A stretch of 64,000 nt of DNA, taken from contig NZ_JACCBA010000001.1 of NCBI RefSeq assembly GCF_013409365.1, forward strand, positions 4,588,001 to 4,652,000, given 5' to 3'. The DNA comes from Actinomadura luteofluorescens. GTDB taxonomy: Bacteria > Actinomycetota > Actinomycetes > Streptosporangiales > Streptosporangiaceae. The position numbers and the translations under genes were made by a program. Below are positions 53,361-61,725 of the stretch, in pieces (within the stretch, counting starts at the first letter, position 1; every line of letters begins with the position of its first letter). The notes below the pieces were generated by a model, which was given only the letters and a program-made list of their open reading frames with translations, searched no databases and was not told the origin of the DNA.

Positions 53361-53867
53361 TCAACCGGCGCGGGAGGTCACCGTGAGCTCGGGGGAGGAC
53401 GCCAGGGTCTGCAGGACGACGCAGTACCGCTCGGTCAGCCGCAGCAGGGTGGCCATGTCCTCCTCCGAGGCGTCGGTGTCGAGCTCGAACCGCAGCCGGA
53501 TGGAACGGAAGCCGACGGGGGTCTCCCTGTCCACGGCGAGCGTCCCCCGGAAGTCCAGGTCGCCTTCGGCGCTCACCGTCCCGCCGCGAACGTCCAGCTC
53601 AAGGGCCGTCGCGACCGAGCGCAACGTCACACCGGCGCAGGCGACGAGCGCCTCCAGCAGCATGTCGCCGGAGCACAGCAGGGTGCCGTCGCCTCCGGCC
53701 GCCGGGTGCAGCCCGGCCAACGCCAGCGCGCGCCCCGTCTGCACCGAGCAGGTGACGCCGTCCTCCAGCGTCCCGGAGGCGTTCAAGGTCACCACGGCGG
53801 ATCCGGGGTCCTCCCGGTAGCGCTCCTTGAGCGGCCTCTGCAACTCCCGCAGCTCTCGGCTCTCCAT
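53361..53867 (-). CDS. OsmC/Ohr-family peroxiredoxin-like protein
   Basis: A 168-residue OsmC-type protein. The two conserved Cys are present: GVTCSVQTGRA and ALVACAGVTLR, the peroxidatic and resolving pair that reduces organic hydroperoxides with thiols. It ends after the usual KL-rich segment. ATG 53867 was chosen for its fit to the family start. Confidence 0.8.
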   Translation of the reverse strand: MESRELRELQRPLKERYREDPGSAVVTLNASGTLEDGVTCSVQTGRALALAGLHPAAGGDGTLLCSGDMLLEALVACAGVTLRSVATALELDVRGGTVSAEGDLDFRGTLAVDRETPVGFRSIRLRFELDTDASEEDMATLLRLTERYCVVLQTLASSPELTVTSRAG

Positions 53868-54086
53868 CAGGCCCCCATCCGATCGCGGAACGTCTCCCCC
53901 GGTGCCCGTCCCAGCGAGCCTAACTCCGCGAGGCGCGGCCTTCACCACCCGTCTTGAGGCCGTGGCGCGTCGACCGCCGCCACCGTTCGCCGACTGTTCA
54001 CGCCGCCGCCTTGATCGACGGACGCCGGCCTCACCTCGACCTGGTGCTCTGTGCCTGCTCGTCACTTATATGGCCAGGAGGTCAGC

Positions 54087-55445
54087 TTGAAGGTTCCGGC
54101 TGGGAAGATGCGGCGGACGGCCGCGGTCGTGCTCACCACCGGTGCGGTGGCCGCCGCGCTCTCGGGGTTGGCCGACGCGTCCGGCGGCGATCGGACCCGC
54201 GAGGTCCGGGGGGCGCTGCAGGGCGGCAAGGCGCGCAACGTCATCCTGCTGATCGGCGACGGCATGGGCGACTCGGAGATCACGATCGCCCGCAACTACA
54301 CCAGGGGCGCCGCCGGGCGGCTCGCCCTGGACACGCTGCCGCTGACCGGTGCGTACACCACGTACTCGGTCAACAAGGACGACCCGCGCCAGATCGATTA
54401 CGTGACCGACTCGGCGGCCAGCGGGACCGGCTGGGCGACGGGGCACAAGACCTACAACGGCGCCATCTCGGTCACGCCGGACGGCAAGCCCGTTCCGACC
54501 ATCCTGGAACTGGCCAGGCGCGCCGGTCTGCGCACCGGGGACGTGACCACGGCCGAACTCGGCGACGCCACCCCCGCGGTGCTGGCCGCGCACGTGGCGG
54601 ACCGCGGCTGCCAGGGACCGGCCGACATGGCCAAGTGCCCGGTGCAGGACAAGGCCAACGGCGGGCCCGGCTCGATCTCCGAGCAGCAGGTGCAGACGGG
54701 CGCCGACCTCTACCTGGGCGGCGGGAGGGCCCGCTTCGCGCAGACGGTGAAGGGAGGCCCCTTCGCCGGCAAGACCGTGATCGACCAGGCGAAGGCCGCC
54801 GGATACACCGTCGTCACCGACGAGGGCGGGCTGAACGCGGCGAGGCCCGGGGGCAAGCTGCTGGGGCTGTTCGCCGACGGCAACATGCCGCAGGAGTGGA
54901 CCGGTCCGGCGGCCAAGGTCGGGGGCACCGCCCCGGCCAGGTGCACGCCGAACGCCTCCTTCGGCGGCCCGCACCTGTCGTCGATGGCGTCCAAGGCCAT
55001 CGGCCTGCTGGACGCGCAGACCCGGCACAGCCGCAAGGGCTTCTTCCTGCAGATCGAAGGCGCCTCCATCGACAAGCGCGACCACTCCGCCGACCCCTGC
55101 GGCCAGATCGGTGAGACGGCCGAGTTCGACAGGGCGGTGCGGGCCTCGCTCGACTACGCGCGCCGGAACCCCGACACCCTGGTGGTCGTGACCGCCGACC
55201 ACGGCCACACCAGCCAGATCATCCCGCTGGAGGCCCAGAGCCCCGGCCAGACCGCCACACTGGTCACCGCCGACGGCGCCTCCATGAAGATCAACTACGC
55301 GACCAACGCGCCGGGCCAGTCCCAGGAGCACACCGGCACCCAGGTCCGCATCGCCGCCAAGGGCCCGCAGGCGGCCGGCGTCCTCGGCGTGACCGACCAG
55401 ACCGACCTGTTCCGCACCGTCACCCGCGCCCTCGACGTCCGCTGA
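54087..55445 (+). CDS. phoA: Secreted alkaline phosphatase (PhoA type)
   Basis: A 452-residue exported phosphomonoesterase. A signal peptide (KVPAGKMRRTAAVVLTTGAVAAALSGLADA) is followed by the metal- and phosphate-binding motifs: LLIGDGMGDSEI, the nucleophile Ser in TDSAASGTGWATGHKT, IEGASIDKRDHSADPCGQ, VTADHGHTSQII and EHTGTQV. These match the E. coli PhoA family. The TTG at 54087 has AGGAGGT 5 nt upstream, so it is preferred over ATG 54108. No clear PHO box was found upstream. Confidence 0.9.
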   Translation: MKVPAGKMRRTAAVVLTTGAVAAALSGLADASGGDRTREVRGALQGGKARNVILLIGDGMGDSEITIARNYTRGAAGRLALDTLPLTGAYTTYSVNKDDPRQIDYVTDSAASGTGWATGHKTYNGAISVTPDGKPVPTILELARRAGLRTGDVTTAELGDATPAVLAAHVADRGCQGPADMAKCPVQDKANGGPGSISEQQVQTGADLYLGGGRARFAQTVKGGPFAGKTVIDQAKAAGYTVVTDEGGLNAARPGGKLLGLFADGNMPQEWTGPAAKVGGTAPARCTPNASFGGPHLSSMASKAIGLLDAQTRHSRKGFFLQIEGASIDKRDHSADPCGQIGETAEFDRAVRASLDYARRNPDTLVVVTADHGHTSQIIPLEAQSPGQTATLVTADGASMKINYATNAPGQSQEHTGTQVRIAAKGPQAAGVLGVTDQTDLFRTVTRALDVR

Positions 55446-55536
55446 CCCCCTCTCGGACGCGCCGCGTCCGGGCCGGTCGCGCGTGCGCCCGCCGTCTCCG
55501 ATGAGACGGCCGGCGCCGCCGACCGGCCCGCCGCCA

Positions 55537-55680
55537 TCAGCCCGCGCCTCCCAGGTAGGCCTCGACCACGCGCGGATCACCCGCGAGTTCGGACGCGGGT
55601 CGCTCCAGGGCGCAGCGGCCGATCTCCCCTTCCCGGACGGCGAGCGACAGGCCGTCCCGCGCGATCGCCACGATCAACGA
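55537..55680 (-). pseudogene. 3' remnant of a branched-chain amino-acid ABC transporter ATPase (livF-like)
   Basis: The last ~47 codons of a LivF/LivG-type gene: a GLSLAVREGEIGRCALERPA segment followed by SELAGDPRVVEAYLGGAG and a stop. ASELAGDPRVVEAYLGG is the characteristic C terminus of branched-chain amino-acid transport ATPases. The Walker and signature motifs upstream are missing; the next sequence is the MFS gene. It is a deletion scar of a once larger transport locus. Confidence 0.65.
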
Positions 55681-55704
55681 ACGGCCACACCGGCGTCGGA
55701 AGGT

Positions 55705-57213
55705 CTAGCCCCGTGCTCCGGTGCGCGGCTTGCTCGGTCGTGCGTGCCGCGTGGTGAACAGGGCGAGAGTGAGGCATGCAGCGGCCAGCAGGATGACGCA
55801 CGCGACCGTCAGCGCGGTGGTGTAGCCGTGCACCACGGCCGCGTCCGGACGCGAGTGCGGGCGAGAGGCCAGGTATGTCGCGGTCGCACTGGCGGCGAGG
55901 GTGTTCAGCAGCGCGGTGCCCAGAGCCGCACCGAGTTGCTGGGCGGCGTTGTAGGCGGCTGACGCGGCCCCGATGTCGTGGCCGCGCATGCCCTCGGTGG
56001 CCAGGCCGGCGGTCGGGGGCATCACGCAGCCCAGGCCGAGCCCGGTGAGCACGAGCGCGGGAAGCAGGGCGACGGCGAACACGTCCGTGCCCGCCGCGGA
56101 CAGGCGGGTCAGGACCAGCATCCCGGCGGCCGCGGTGAGCAGGCCCGGCACGATCACCGCCGCGGGCCGGACGCGGCCGTGGAGCCTCCCGGCGATGAGC
56201 ATGGACCCCGCCAGCGTGGCCAGCGCGTTGATGATCAGGGTCAGGCCCGCCCGGACCGGCGAGTAGCCCAGCACCGTCTGTGTGTAGTAGCTCATGAACA
56301 GGTAGAAGCCGAACATCGCCACGAACATCAGGGTGATGGCGCAGAACGCGGCGGCGCGGGCGCGGTGCAGCAGGACCCGCATCGGCAGCAGCGGCTGGGC
56401 GGCGCGGATCTCCACGACGACGAAAGCGGCCAGCAGTGCCGTCCCGCCGACAAGGAGCGCCTGTACCTGGGCCGAGCCCCACCCCAGCGGTTCGGCCCGG
56501 GTGAACCCGTACACGACCGCGGCGAATCCGGCGAGGCTCAGCAGCGCACCGGCGACGTCCAGCCGCCCCCGGCCGGCGATCGGCCGGTCCGCTGGTACCA
56601 GCGTGATGCCGAGCGCGGCGAGCAGCGCGACCGGCACGTTGATGTACAGGCACCAGCGCCAGCCGGCGTACTCGGTCAGCAGGCCTCCGGCGATCAGGCC
56701 GATCGCCGAGCCTCCCGCACCGACCGCGGCGAAGACCCCGAACGCGCGGCCGCGTTCGTGTGCCTGGGTGAAGGTGGTCGTCAGCAGCGACAGCCCCGCG
56801 GGCGCGAGCGCGGCGGCGAAGCCACCCTGAAGTGCCCGCGCCCCGAACAGCATGAGGGGGTTCACCGCCGCGCCGCCCAGAGCGGACGACGCGGCGAAGC
56901 CGGCCAGCCCGATCAGGAACGTGCGCCGGTGGCCGACCGCGCCGCTGACCCTGCCGCCGATGAGCAGCAGTCCGCCGAACGCCAGCGCGTAGGCGGTGAT
57001 CGCCCAGTGCCGGTCACCGTCCGACATCCCGAGCGCGTGCTGCGCCGACGGCAGCGCGATGTTCACGATCGTCCCGTCCAGGACCACCAGCAGCTGCGCG
57101 GCACTCACCACCGCCAGCGTCCACCACCGCCGCCTTGGCGCGCCCCCTTGCCTGTCACCGGGCGCCTCACCGGCACTCGCCGTCACCTGCGTCGTGTTGT
57201 CTCCGACATCCAT
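55705..57213 (-). CDS. DHA2 (14-helix) MFS drug exporter
   Basis: A 502-residue transporter of the EmrB/QacA type. Motifs are LLVVLDGTIVNIALPSAQHALG in helix 1 (motif D1), the GRVSGAVGHRRTFLIGLAGFAASSA loop (motif A) and AAVGAGGSAIGLIAGGLLTEYAGWRWCLYINVP (motif C, proton antiport). 14 helices are predicted. ATG 57213 has GGAAG upstream. It probably exports a hydrophobic compound; the substrate is unknown. Confidence 0.88.
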   Translation of the reverse strand: MDVGDNTTQVTASAGEAPGDRQGGAPRRRWWTLAVVSAAQLLVVLDGTIVNIALPSAQHALGMSDGDRHWAITAYALAFGGLLLIGGRVSGAVGHRRTFLIGLAGFAASSALGGAAVNPLMLFGARALQGGFAAALAPAGLSLLTTTFTQAHERGRAFGVFAAVGAGGSAIGLIAGGLLTEYAGWRWCLYINVPVALLAALGITLVPADRPIAGRGRLDVAGALLSLAGFAAVVYGFTRAEPLGWGSAQVQALLVGGTALLAAFVVVEIRAAQPLLPMRVLLHRARAAAFCAITLMFVAMFGFYLFMSYYTQTVLGYSPVRAGLTLIINALATLAGSMLIAGRLHGRVRPAAVIVPGLLTAAAGMLVLTRLSAAGTDVFAVALLPALVLTGLGLGCVMPPTAGLATEGMRGHDIGAASAAYNAAQQLGAALGTALLNTLAASATATYLASRPHSRPDAAVVHGYTTALTVACVILLAAACLTLALFTTRHARPSKPRTGARG

Positions 57214-57603
57214 GACTTCCAGCGTTCCGTTGAAGTCGTCCCGGAGACTTCTCACCGCTGCCGGCTGCTTCATCAGGCCTGAGCACCAACAACCCTCAAC
57301 CCGCCGTTCAACCCACCCGACCAGGCACCGACGCCGCCCAACAGGCACAGCGCGACCGCCCCACGCGCGGACGCGCGGGTGTCGATCAGTGCGGGGTGTT
57401 CGTGGGGGGCAATGCGCGTCTACATACGATCTGTCTGCGAACCTCAAATGATGTGGGTACTGTCAACGCGTAGCCGAGTGCCCAGCACGCCGTCGTAGTT
57501 GCGGAACATGTGCTCGGTGAGGTGGGGCTCGTCGAGTACCTGATCTGGGACGGACTGCTCGTCGTGATCGCGGTCGACATTGTCTGGGGCGGCTGACCCG
57601 GCT
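57214..57603. other. Gap upstream of the MFS gene
   Basis: About 390 bp with no gene I can support. It should include the MFS promoter. A minus-strand open stretch ending at 57444 (…PHLTEHMFRNYDGVLGTRL…) may be a short gene remnant, but I cannot place it. Confidence 0.4.
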
Positions 57604-58116
57604 TCAGCGGGCGGGGCGGTCGTAGATGAGTTCTTGGCCGTCTTCTTCGTCCCATTGTTCGCCTACGTGGGTGAAGCCCTGGCCCGCGATGGTGGCCAGG
57701 GAAGCTTTGTTGTCGGGGCTGATCGTGGCGCGGACCGTGGTGACGGACGGGTCGGCGGCGGCGCGTTCGAGGAGGGCGGCGAGCATCGCGCGGGCGTAGC
57801 CCTTGCGGCGGTGGGCCGGGTCGACGGAGTAGGCGATTACCACGGTCCCGTTCTCGTCCGGGGCGCCGTGGAAGCCGGCGTGGCCGACGACCACGCCTTC
57901 GGGTTCGGCGACGGCGGCCCGCACGATCCAGGGGGCGTGGGACGGGTCGCGGTCGAGCTGGGCGAGGCGGAAGCGCCACAGGAACTTCGCGTCGTCGGTG
58001 GTGAAGTAGTCGGTGAGGGGGACCCCGGCGACCGCGCCGGCGCCCTCCAGGTCGTCCTCCAGCAGGGCTTTCATCGCGGCGGGCGGCAGTTCGGCGAAGC
58101 GGATGGCAGGCGGCAC
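57604..58116 (-). CDS. GNAT-family N-acetyltransferase
   Basis: A 170-residue acetyltransferase. The acetyl-CoA loop VDPAHRRKGYARAMLAALLERA (motif A, Q/RxxGxA) and NKASLATIAGQGFTHVGEQ (motif B) are clear. The substrate is unknown. The start at 58116 has GAGGAG upstream. A TTGG-N5-CCAA site lies 36 bp upstream, so the neighbouring MarR protein probably controls it. Confidence 0.85.
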   Translation of the reverse strand: MPPAIRFAELPPAAMKALLEDDLEGAGAVAGVPLTDYFTTDDAKFLWRFRLAQLDRDPSHAPWIVRAAVAEPEGVVVGHAGFHGAPDENGTVVIAYSVDPAHRRKGYARAMLAALLERAAADPSVTTVRATISPDNKASLATIAGQGFTHVGEQWDEEDGQELIYDRPAR

Positions 58117-58151
58117 GGGCGGCTCCTCGGGGCGGGGGCGATCACTCTATG

Positions 58152-58164
58152 TTGGGATCACCAA
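58152..58164 (-). promoter_or_regulatory. MarR-type operator before the GNAT gene
   Basis: TTGG-GATCA-CCAA, the same TTGG-N5-CCAA pattern as the three sites at 58664-58717. Confidence 0.6.
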
Positions 58165-58177
58165 CGATCGCCAATGG

Positions 58178-58642
58178 TTATCCGGGCCGGCGGTTCTCCG
58201 CGTGGTGGTCGACGACGCGGACCAGCAGTTCGGTGAGCCGCGTGCGCTCGCCCGGTGACAGGGGGGCGAGCAGGTCGTCCTGGATACGGGTGAGGACCTT
58301 GTCCAGCTCCGCCAGGTGGAGGGAGCCCTCGGGGGTGATCGTGATGACGTTGCGGCGCCGGTCGGACGGGTCGGGGGAGCGGTCGACCAGGTTCTTGGCG
58401 GCCAGTTCGTTCAGGGCGGCGACCACGTCGCTGCGGTCGATGCCCGAGCGGCGGCCGAGGTCGGCCTGGCTGGCCGGGCCGTACTCCTCCAGGGCGGCGA
58501 GCAGCCGGTAGTGGTAGCCGCGGGCGCCGGCCGCGGTGAAGCCCTCGGCGAGCAGGCGGTGGCTGTGCGCCGAGGCCAGGTTGATCAGCCAGCTCGGGGT
58601 GTGCCGGAGCCGCGTGGGCGTCCGGTCGTCGGACGTCGTCAT
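58178..58642 (-). CDS. MarR-family transcriptional regulator
   Basis: A 154-residue MarR repressor with the winged helix YHYRLLAALEEYGPASQADLGRRSGIDRSDVVAALNELAAKNLVDRSPDPSDRRRNVITITPEG, including the DRR wing. The ATG at 58642 follows TACACT by 7 nt. Four TTGG-N5-CCAA palindromes around it indicate autoregulation and control of the GNAT and NTF2-like genes. Confidence 0.9.
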   Translation of the reverse strand: MTTSDDRTPTRLRHTPSWLINLASAHSHRLLAEGFTAAGARGYHYRLLAALEEYGPASQADLGRRSGIDRSDVVAALNELAAKNLVDRSPDPSDRRRNVITITPEGSLHLAELDKVLTRIQDDLLAPLSPGERTRLTELLVRVVDHHAENRRPG

Positions 58643-58649
58643 GCGGACC

Positions 58650-58717
58650 AGTGTAGGGGCTTGTTGGTAGAGCCAACGATCGTTTACTGTTGGCATCACC
58701 AATGTTGGCACATCCAA
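58650..58717. promoter_or_regulatory. marR/NTF2 divergent promoter with three MarR operators
   Basis: TTGG-N5-CCAA occurs at 58664-58676, 58690-58702 and 58705-58717. The -10 of marR (TACACT, minus strand) is at 58650-58655, so the first site lies in its spacer/-35 region. The other two precede the divergent gene at 58733. Confidence 0.75.
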
Positions 58718-58732
58718 TGAAATGAGGATGTC

Positions 58733-59116
58733 GTGGACGACCGTGCTGAACTCTCCGCACTCGTGAGCCGGCTGGGGCTGTGGCTGGACGACAAGAGCCC
58801 CGGTGACGGGCGGGCCGTCTTCACCGAGGACGCCGAGGCGCGCACCGTGGGCGGGGTCGCGAAGGGGCGTGACGCCCTCGTCGCGCAGGCGCGCCGGAAC
58901 CACACGGTGCCGACGCAGCACTTCATCACCAACCCGCTCATCGACGTGGACGGCGACCAGGCCGCGATCGGCGCGAACCTCCTGGTGGTCTTCGCCCAGG
59001 AGGACGGCTTGCGGCTGCTCGGCGAGCGCTACGAGCTGCGCGCCGTCCGGACGGATGAAGGATGGCGCATCAGGAGGGTCGAGGTCCGTCCGATCTGGGA
59101 GGCCGCGAAAGTCTGA
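58733..59116 (+). CDS. NTF2/SnoaL-like protein under MarR control
   Basis: A 127-residue SnoaL-like protein (ELSALVSRLGLWLDDKSPGDGRAVFTEDAEARTVGG, then HFITNPLIDVDGDQAAIGANLLVVFAQ and RYELRAVRTDEGWRIRRVEVRPIW). It is divergent from MarR, with two operator palindromes in its promoter, so it is the main candidate target. The reaction is unknown. Confidence 0.8.
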   Translation: MDDRAELSALVSRLGLWLDDKSPGDGRAVFTEDAEARTVGGVAKGRDALVAQARRNHTVPTQHFITNPLIDVDGDQAAIGANLLVVFAQEDGLRLLGERYELRAVRTDEGWRIRRVEVRPIWEAAKV

Positions 59117-59128
59117 GACCGTGCCGGT

Positions 59129-59917
59129 TCAGGGGGATGTGAGTTCCTCCGAGAGGGACTTCAACCGGGCGCGGGCGTCGGGGTCGTAGGCCTGAGCGTC
59201 CGCCCGCGCCTCCTTGAGCCCGTCGAAGAAGCGGCCGGACACGTCGTCCAGGGCGGGGTCGGTGACGAGGCGGTGCGTCGCGCGCACTCCCTCTTCCAGG
59301 GTGCTGATCGGCGAGGACACCATCTTGGTGGGCATGTAGGTGGCCGGGTGCAGGGCGTTCGCGGTGACGCCCGTCCCGGACAGCTCGGCGGCGAGGTCGA
59401 TCGTGAACAGGATCTGGGCGAGCTTGCTCTGGCAGTACGCCCGCGTCCCGGTGTACCCGCGGGTGATCATCACGTCGTCGAAGTCGATGGCCTGCTGGCC
59501 GAGGCTGCTGACGTTGACGATCCGCGCGGGCGCGGAGGCGATCAGGGTGGGGAGCAGGAGCCGGGTGAGCAGGTAGCCGGACAGGTAGTTCACCTGGAAC
59601 GTCAGCTCGTGGCCGTCCGCGCTCTCCTGCCGCGGGCCGCCGGTGCCGATGCCCGCGTTGTTGACGAGGACGTCCAGGCGCGGGTGGTCGGCGCGGACGG
59701 CCTCGGCGAGCGCGCGGGTCTCGGCGAGCGAGGACAGGTCGGCGCGGTACCAGGAGGCCTTGCCGCCGATCTCCTGGAGGGTCGCCTCGCCGCGCCGGTC
59801 GTCCCGTCCGTGGACGAGAACCGTGGCGCCTTCGGCGGCCAGCTCGGCGGCCAGGGCGCGACCGAGCCCGTCGGTCGCGCCCGTGATGAGGATGGTCTGC
59901 TGATCGATGGGACGCAT
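59129..59917 (-). CDS. Short-chain dehydrogenase/reductase
   Basis: A 262-residue SDR. Cofactor motif TGATDGLGRALA, the NNAGIG strand, catalytic Ser in VNVSSLGQ, and YCQSK (YxxxK) are in place. The HGRDD after strand 2 suggests NADPH use. GGAGG lies before the ATG. Confidence 0.9.
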   Translation of the reverse strand: MRPIDQQTILITGATDGLGRALAAELAAEGATVLVHGRDDRRGEATLQEIGGKASWYRADLSSLAETRALAEAVRADHPRLDVLVNNAGIGTGGPRQESADGHELTFQVNYLSGYLLTRLLLPTLIASAPARIVNVSSLGQQAIDFDDVMITRGYTGTRAYCQSKLAQILFTIDLAAELSGTGVTANALHPATYMPTKMVSSPISTLEEGVRATHRLVTDPALDDVSGRFFDGLKEARADAQAYDPDARARLKSLSEELTSP

Positions 59918-59941
59918 GCCTCCATGGTGCCCGGTGCGGCG

Positions 59942-60718
59942 TCAGGGGCGGTCGAGGAAGTCCCGGACGAGCTTGACGAACTCGTCGGGGCGCTCTGCCA
60001 TCGCCACGTGGCCGGTGTCGAGTTCGGCGTACTCGCTGCCGCGGATTCCCGCGAACAGCTCACGGTGGTTCTCGACGGGGATCGTCTGGTCGCGGGTCGC
60101 GCCGATGACCAGGGCGGGCGCCGCGATCCGGGGCAGCAGCGGGCGGATGTCGAGCCGCTTGACGAGGTCGATCTGCCGCAGCCTGTCGTCGGGCCGGCCC
60201 ATGAACGCGTGCTGTTGTTCGACCGCGTCATGCCCGATCCGGTTGAGGAACGCGCGGCTGAACGCGGTGAGCGTCGCGAACCGTCCGAAGCTCTCGGGGC
60301 TGCCCGCGAGGCTTGACCAGGCGGTCATGTACTGCTGGACGTACTCGTCGCCCGCGTGGGACAGTCCCGCGACGGGCACCAGCCGCCGGACGAGGTCCGG
60401 GCGCAGCGCCGCGGCGGCCGCGGCGGTCGGGGCGCCGAGCGAGAACCCGACCACGTCCGCGGGGCCCGCGCCGAAGTTCTCGATCACGGCGTTGACCTGC
60501 CCGGCGAGCGTCTCGATGGTGAGCGGGGATCCGTCGTCCTCGGCGGGGTCGCCGCCGGAGAGGTCGGGCAGGAGGACGGTGCGGTGGTCGGTGAACGCGT
60601 CGAGCATCAGGTCCCACATCGAGGAGCCGGGGCCGACCCCGTGCACGAGGACGAGCGCGGGCCCCGATCCCACGACGCGGTAGGGGACGGTGGCGTTTCC
60701 AACGGTGAGCTTCGGCAT
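59942..60718 (-). CDS. Alpha/beta-hydrolase fold protein
   Basis: A 258-residue hydrolase. The oxyanion-hole HGVGPGSSMW, nucleophile GFSLGAP and the late DTGHVAMAERPDEF with the catalytic His are visible; the Asp is in ATRDQT. The substrate is unknown. ATG 60718 has AAGGA upstream. It is adjacent to, and on the same strand as, the SDR gene. Confidence 0.85.
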   Translation of the reverse strand: MPKLTVGNATVPYRVVGSGPALVLVHGVGPGSSMWDLMLDAFTDHRTVLLPDLSGGDPAEDDGSPLTIETLAGQVNAVIENFGAGPADVVGFSLGAPTAAAAAALRPDLVRRLVPVAGLSHAGDEYVQQYMTAWSSLAGSPESFGRFATLTAFSRAFLNRIGHDAVEQQHAFMGRPDDRLRQIDLVKRLDIRPLLPRIAAPALVIGATRDQTIPVENHRELFAGIRGSEYAELDTGHVAMAERPDEFVKLVRDFLDRP

Positions 60719-60864
60719 GATGGGCCGTCCTTGGTGGTGTCGTTCCTGGACGCCGCCGACGCTGCCAGCGCCGTGCCGCGATGAGGAGCGGACGGCTTTG
60801 GCTAGGACAACCGGTCCCAGGCTCGGCCCTACGGACATCCAGGACGGAGCGGAATCATGGGGGC

Positions 60865-61719
60865 ATGGAGATGGACCGCAAGGAGCTCGCCGACTTCCTC
60901 CGCCGCTCCCGCGAGCGGCTCCGCCCGCAGGAGGTCGGGCTGACGGCGGGCCCCCGGCGCCGCACGCCGGGGCTGCGCCGGGAGGAGGTGTCGCAGCTCG
61001 CCGGCATGTCGGCGGACTACTACATGCGCCTTGAGCAGGCCCGCAGCCCGCAGCCGTCCGCCCAGCTACTCGGTGCGCTGGCCCGGGCGCTGCGGCTGAC
61101 GATCGACGAGCGCGACCACCTGTACGTCCTCGCCGGGCACCGGCCGCCCGCCGGGCCGTTCGCGGGCGAGTACGTCCGGCCGAGCATGCTGTACCTGCTG
61201 GACCGGCTGCACGAGACGCCGGCGCAGATCATCGGCGACCTCGGTGACCTGCTGGCGCAGAACGCGCTGGCCGAGGCCCTTTTCGGATGCGTCTGCACGG
61301 TGGAGGAGCCCGATCGGAACATCGTGTGGCGGTGGTTCACCGATCCGTTCGTCCGGGAGGCGTATCCGGAGGAGGAGCACGAACCGCACGGACGCCGGCA
61401 CGTCGCCCAGCTGCGGGCCGCCGTCGCGCGCCGGGGCAGCGACGCGGCCGCGTCCGCCCTGGTCGAACGGCTGCACGCCGCCAGCGGCGAGTTCACCCGG
61501 ATCTGGGACCGGCACGAGGTGGCCGTCGAGCGCACCGGCCGGATGAAGGTGGTGCATCCGGAGGTCGGCCCGATCGAGTTCGACACCGAGGCGCTGCTGA
61601 CCCCGGCCGAGGACCAGCGGCTCGTCGTCTTCACGCCGCCGCCCGGCACGGGCAGCATCGAGTCCCTCGACCTGCTGCGCGTCATCGGCCCCGAGACGGC
61701 GCACCGCAGCCACCGCTGA
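60865..61719 (+). CDS. XRE-family regulator with MmyB-like ligand-binding domain
   Basis: A 284-residue regulator. The N-terminal helix-turn-helix has ELADFLRRSRERLRPQEVGL and TPGLRREEVSQLAGMSADYYMRLEQARSPQPS. The rest is the MmyB-like C-terminal domain, known to bind small ligands such as fatty acids in this family (LHETPAQIIGDLGDLLAQNALAEALFG, VVHPEVGPIEFDTE). It is divergent from the alpha/beta-hydrolase and SDR genes, its likely targets. Confidence 0.88.
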   Translation: MEMDRKELADFLRRSRERLRPQEVGLTAGPRRRTPGLRREEVSQLAGMSADYYMRLEQARSPQPSAQLLGALARALRLTIDERDHLYVLAGHRPPAGPFAGEYVRPSMLYLLDRLHETPAQIIGDLGDLLAQNALAEALFGCVCTVEEPDRNIVWRWFTDPFVREAYPEEEHEPHGRRHVAQLRAAVARRGSDAAASALVERLHAASGEFTRIWDRHEVAVERTGRMKVVHPEVGPIEFDTEALLTPAEDQRLVVFTPPPGTGSIESLDLLRVIGPETAHRSHR

Positions 61720-61725
61720 CCGGCG

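Noticed and set aside
53981..54086. PHO box upstream of the alkaline phosphatase gene
   Set aside because: Only one GTTCAC-like half (near 53996) was seen, without the 11-nt direct repeat needed.
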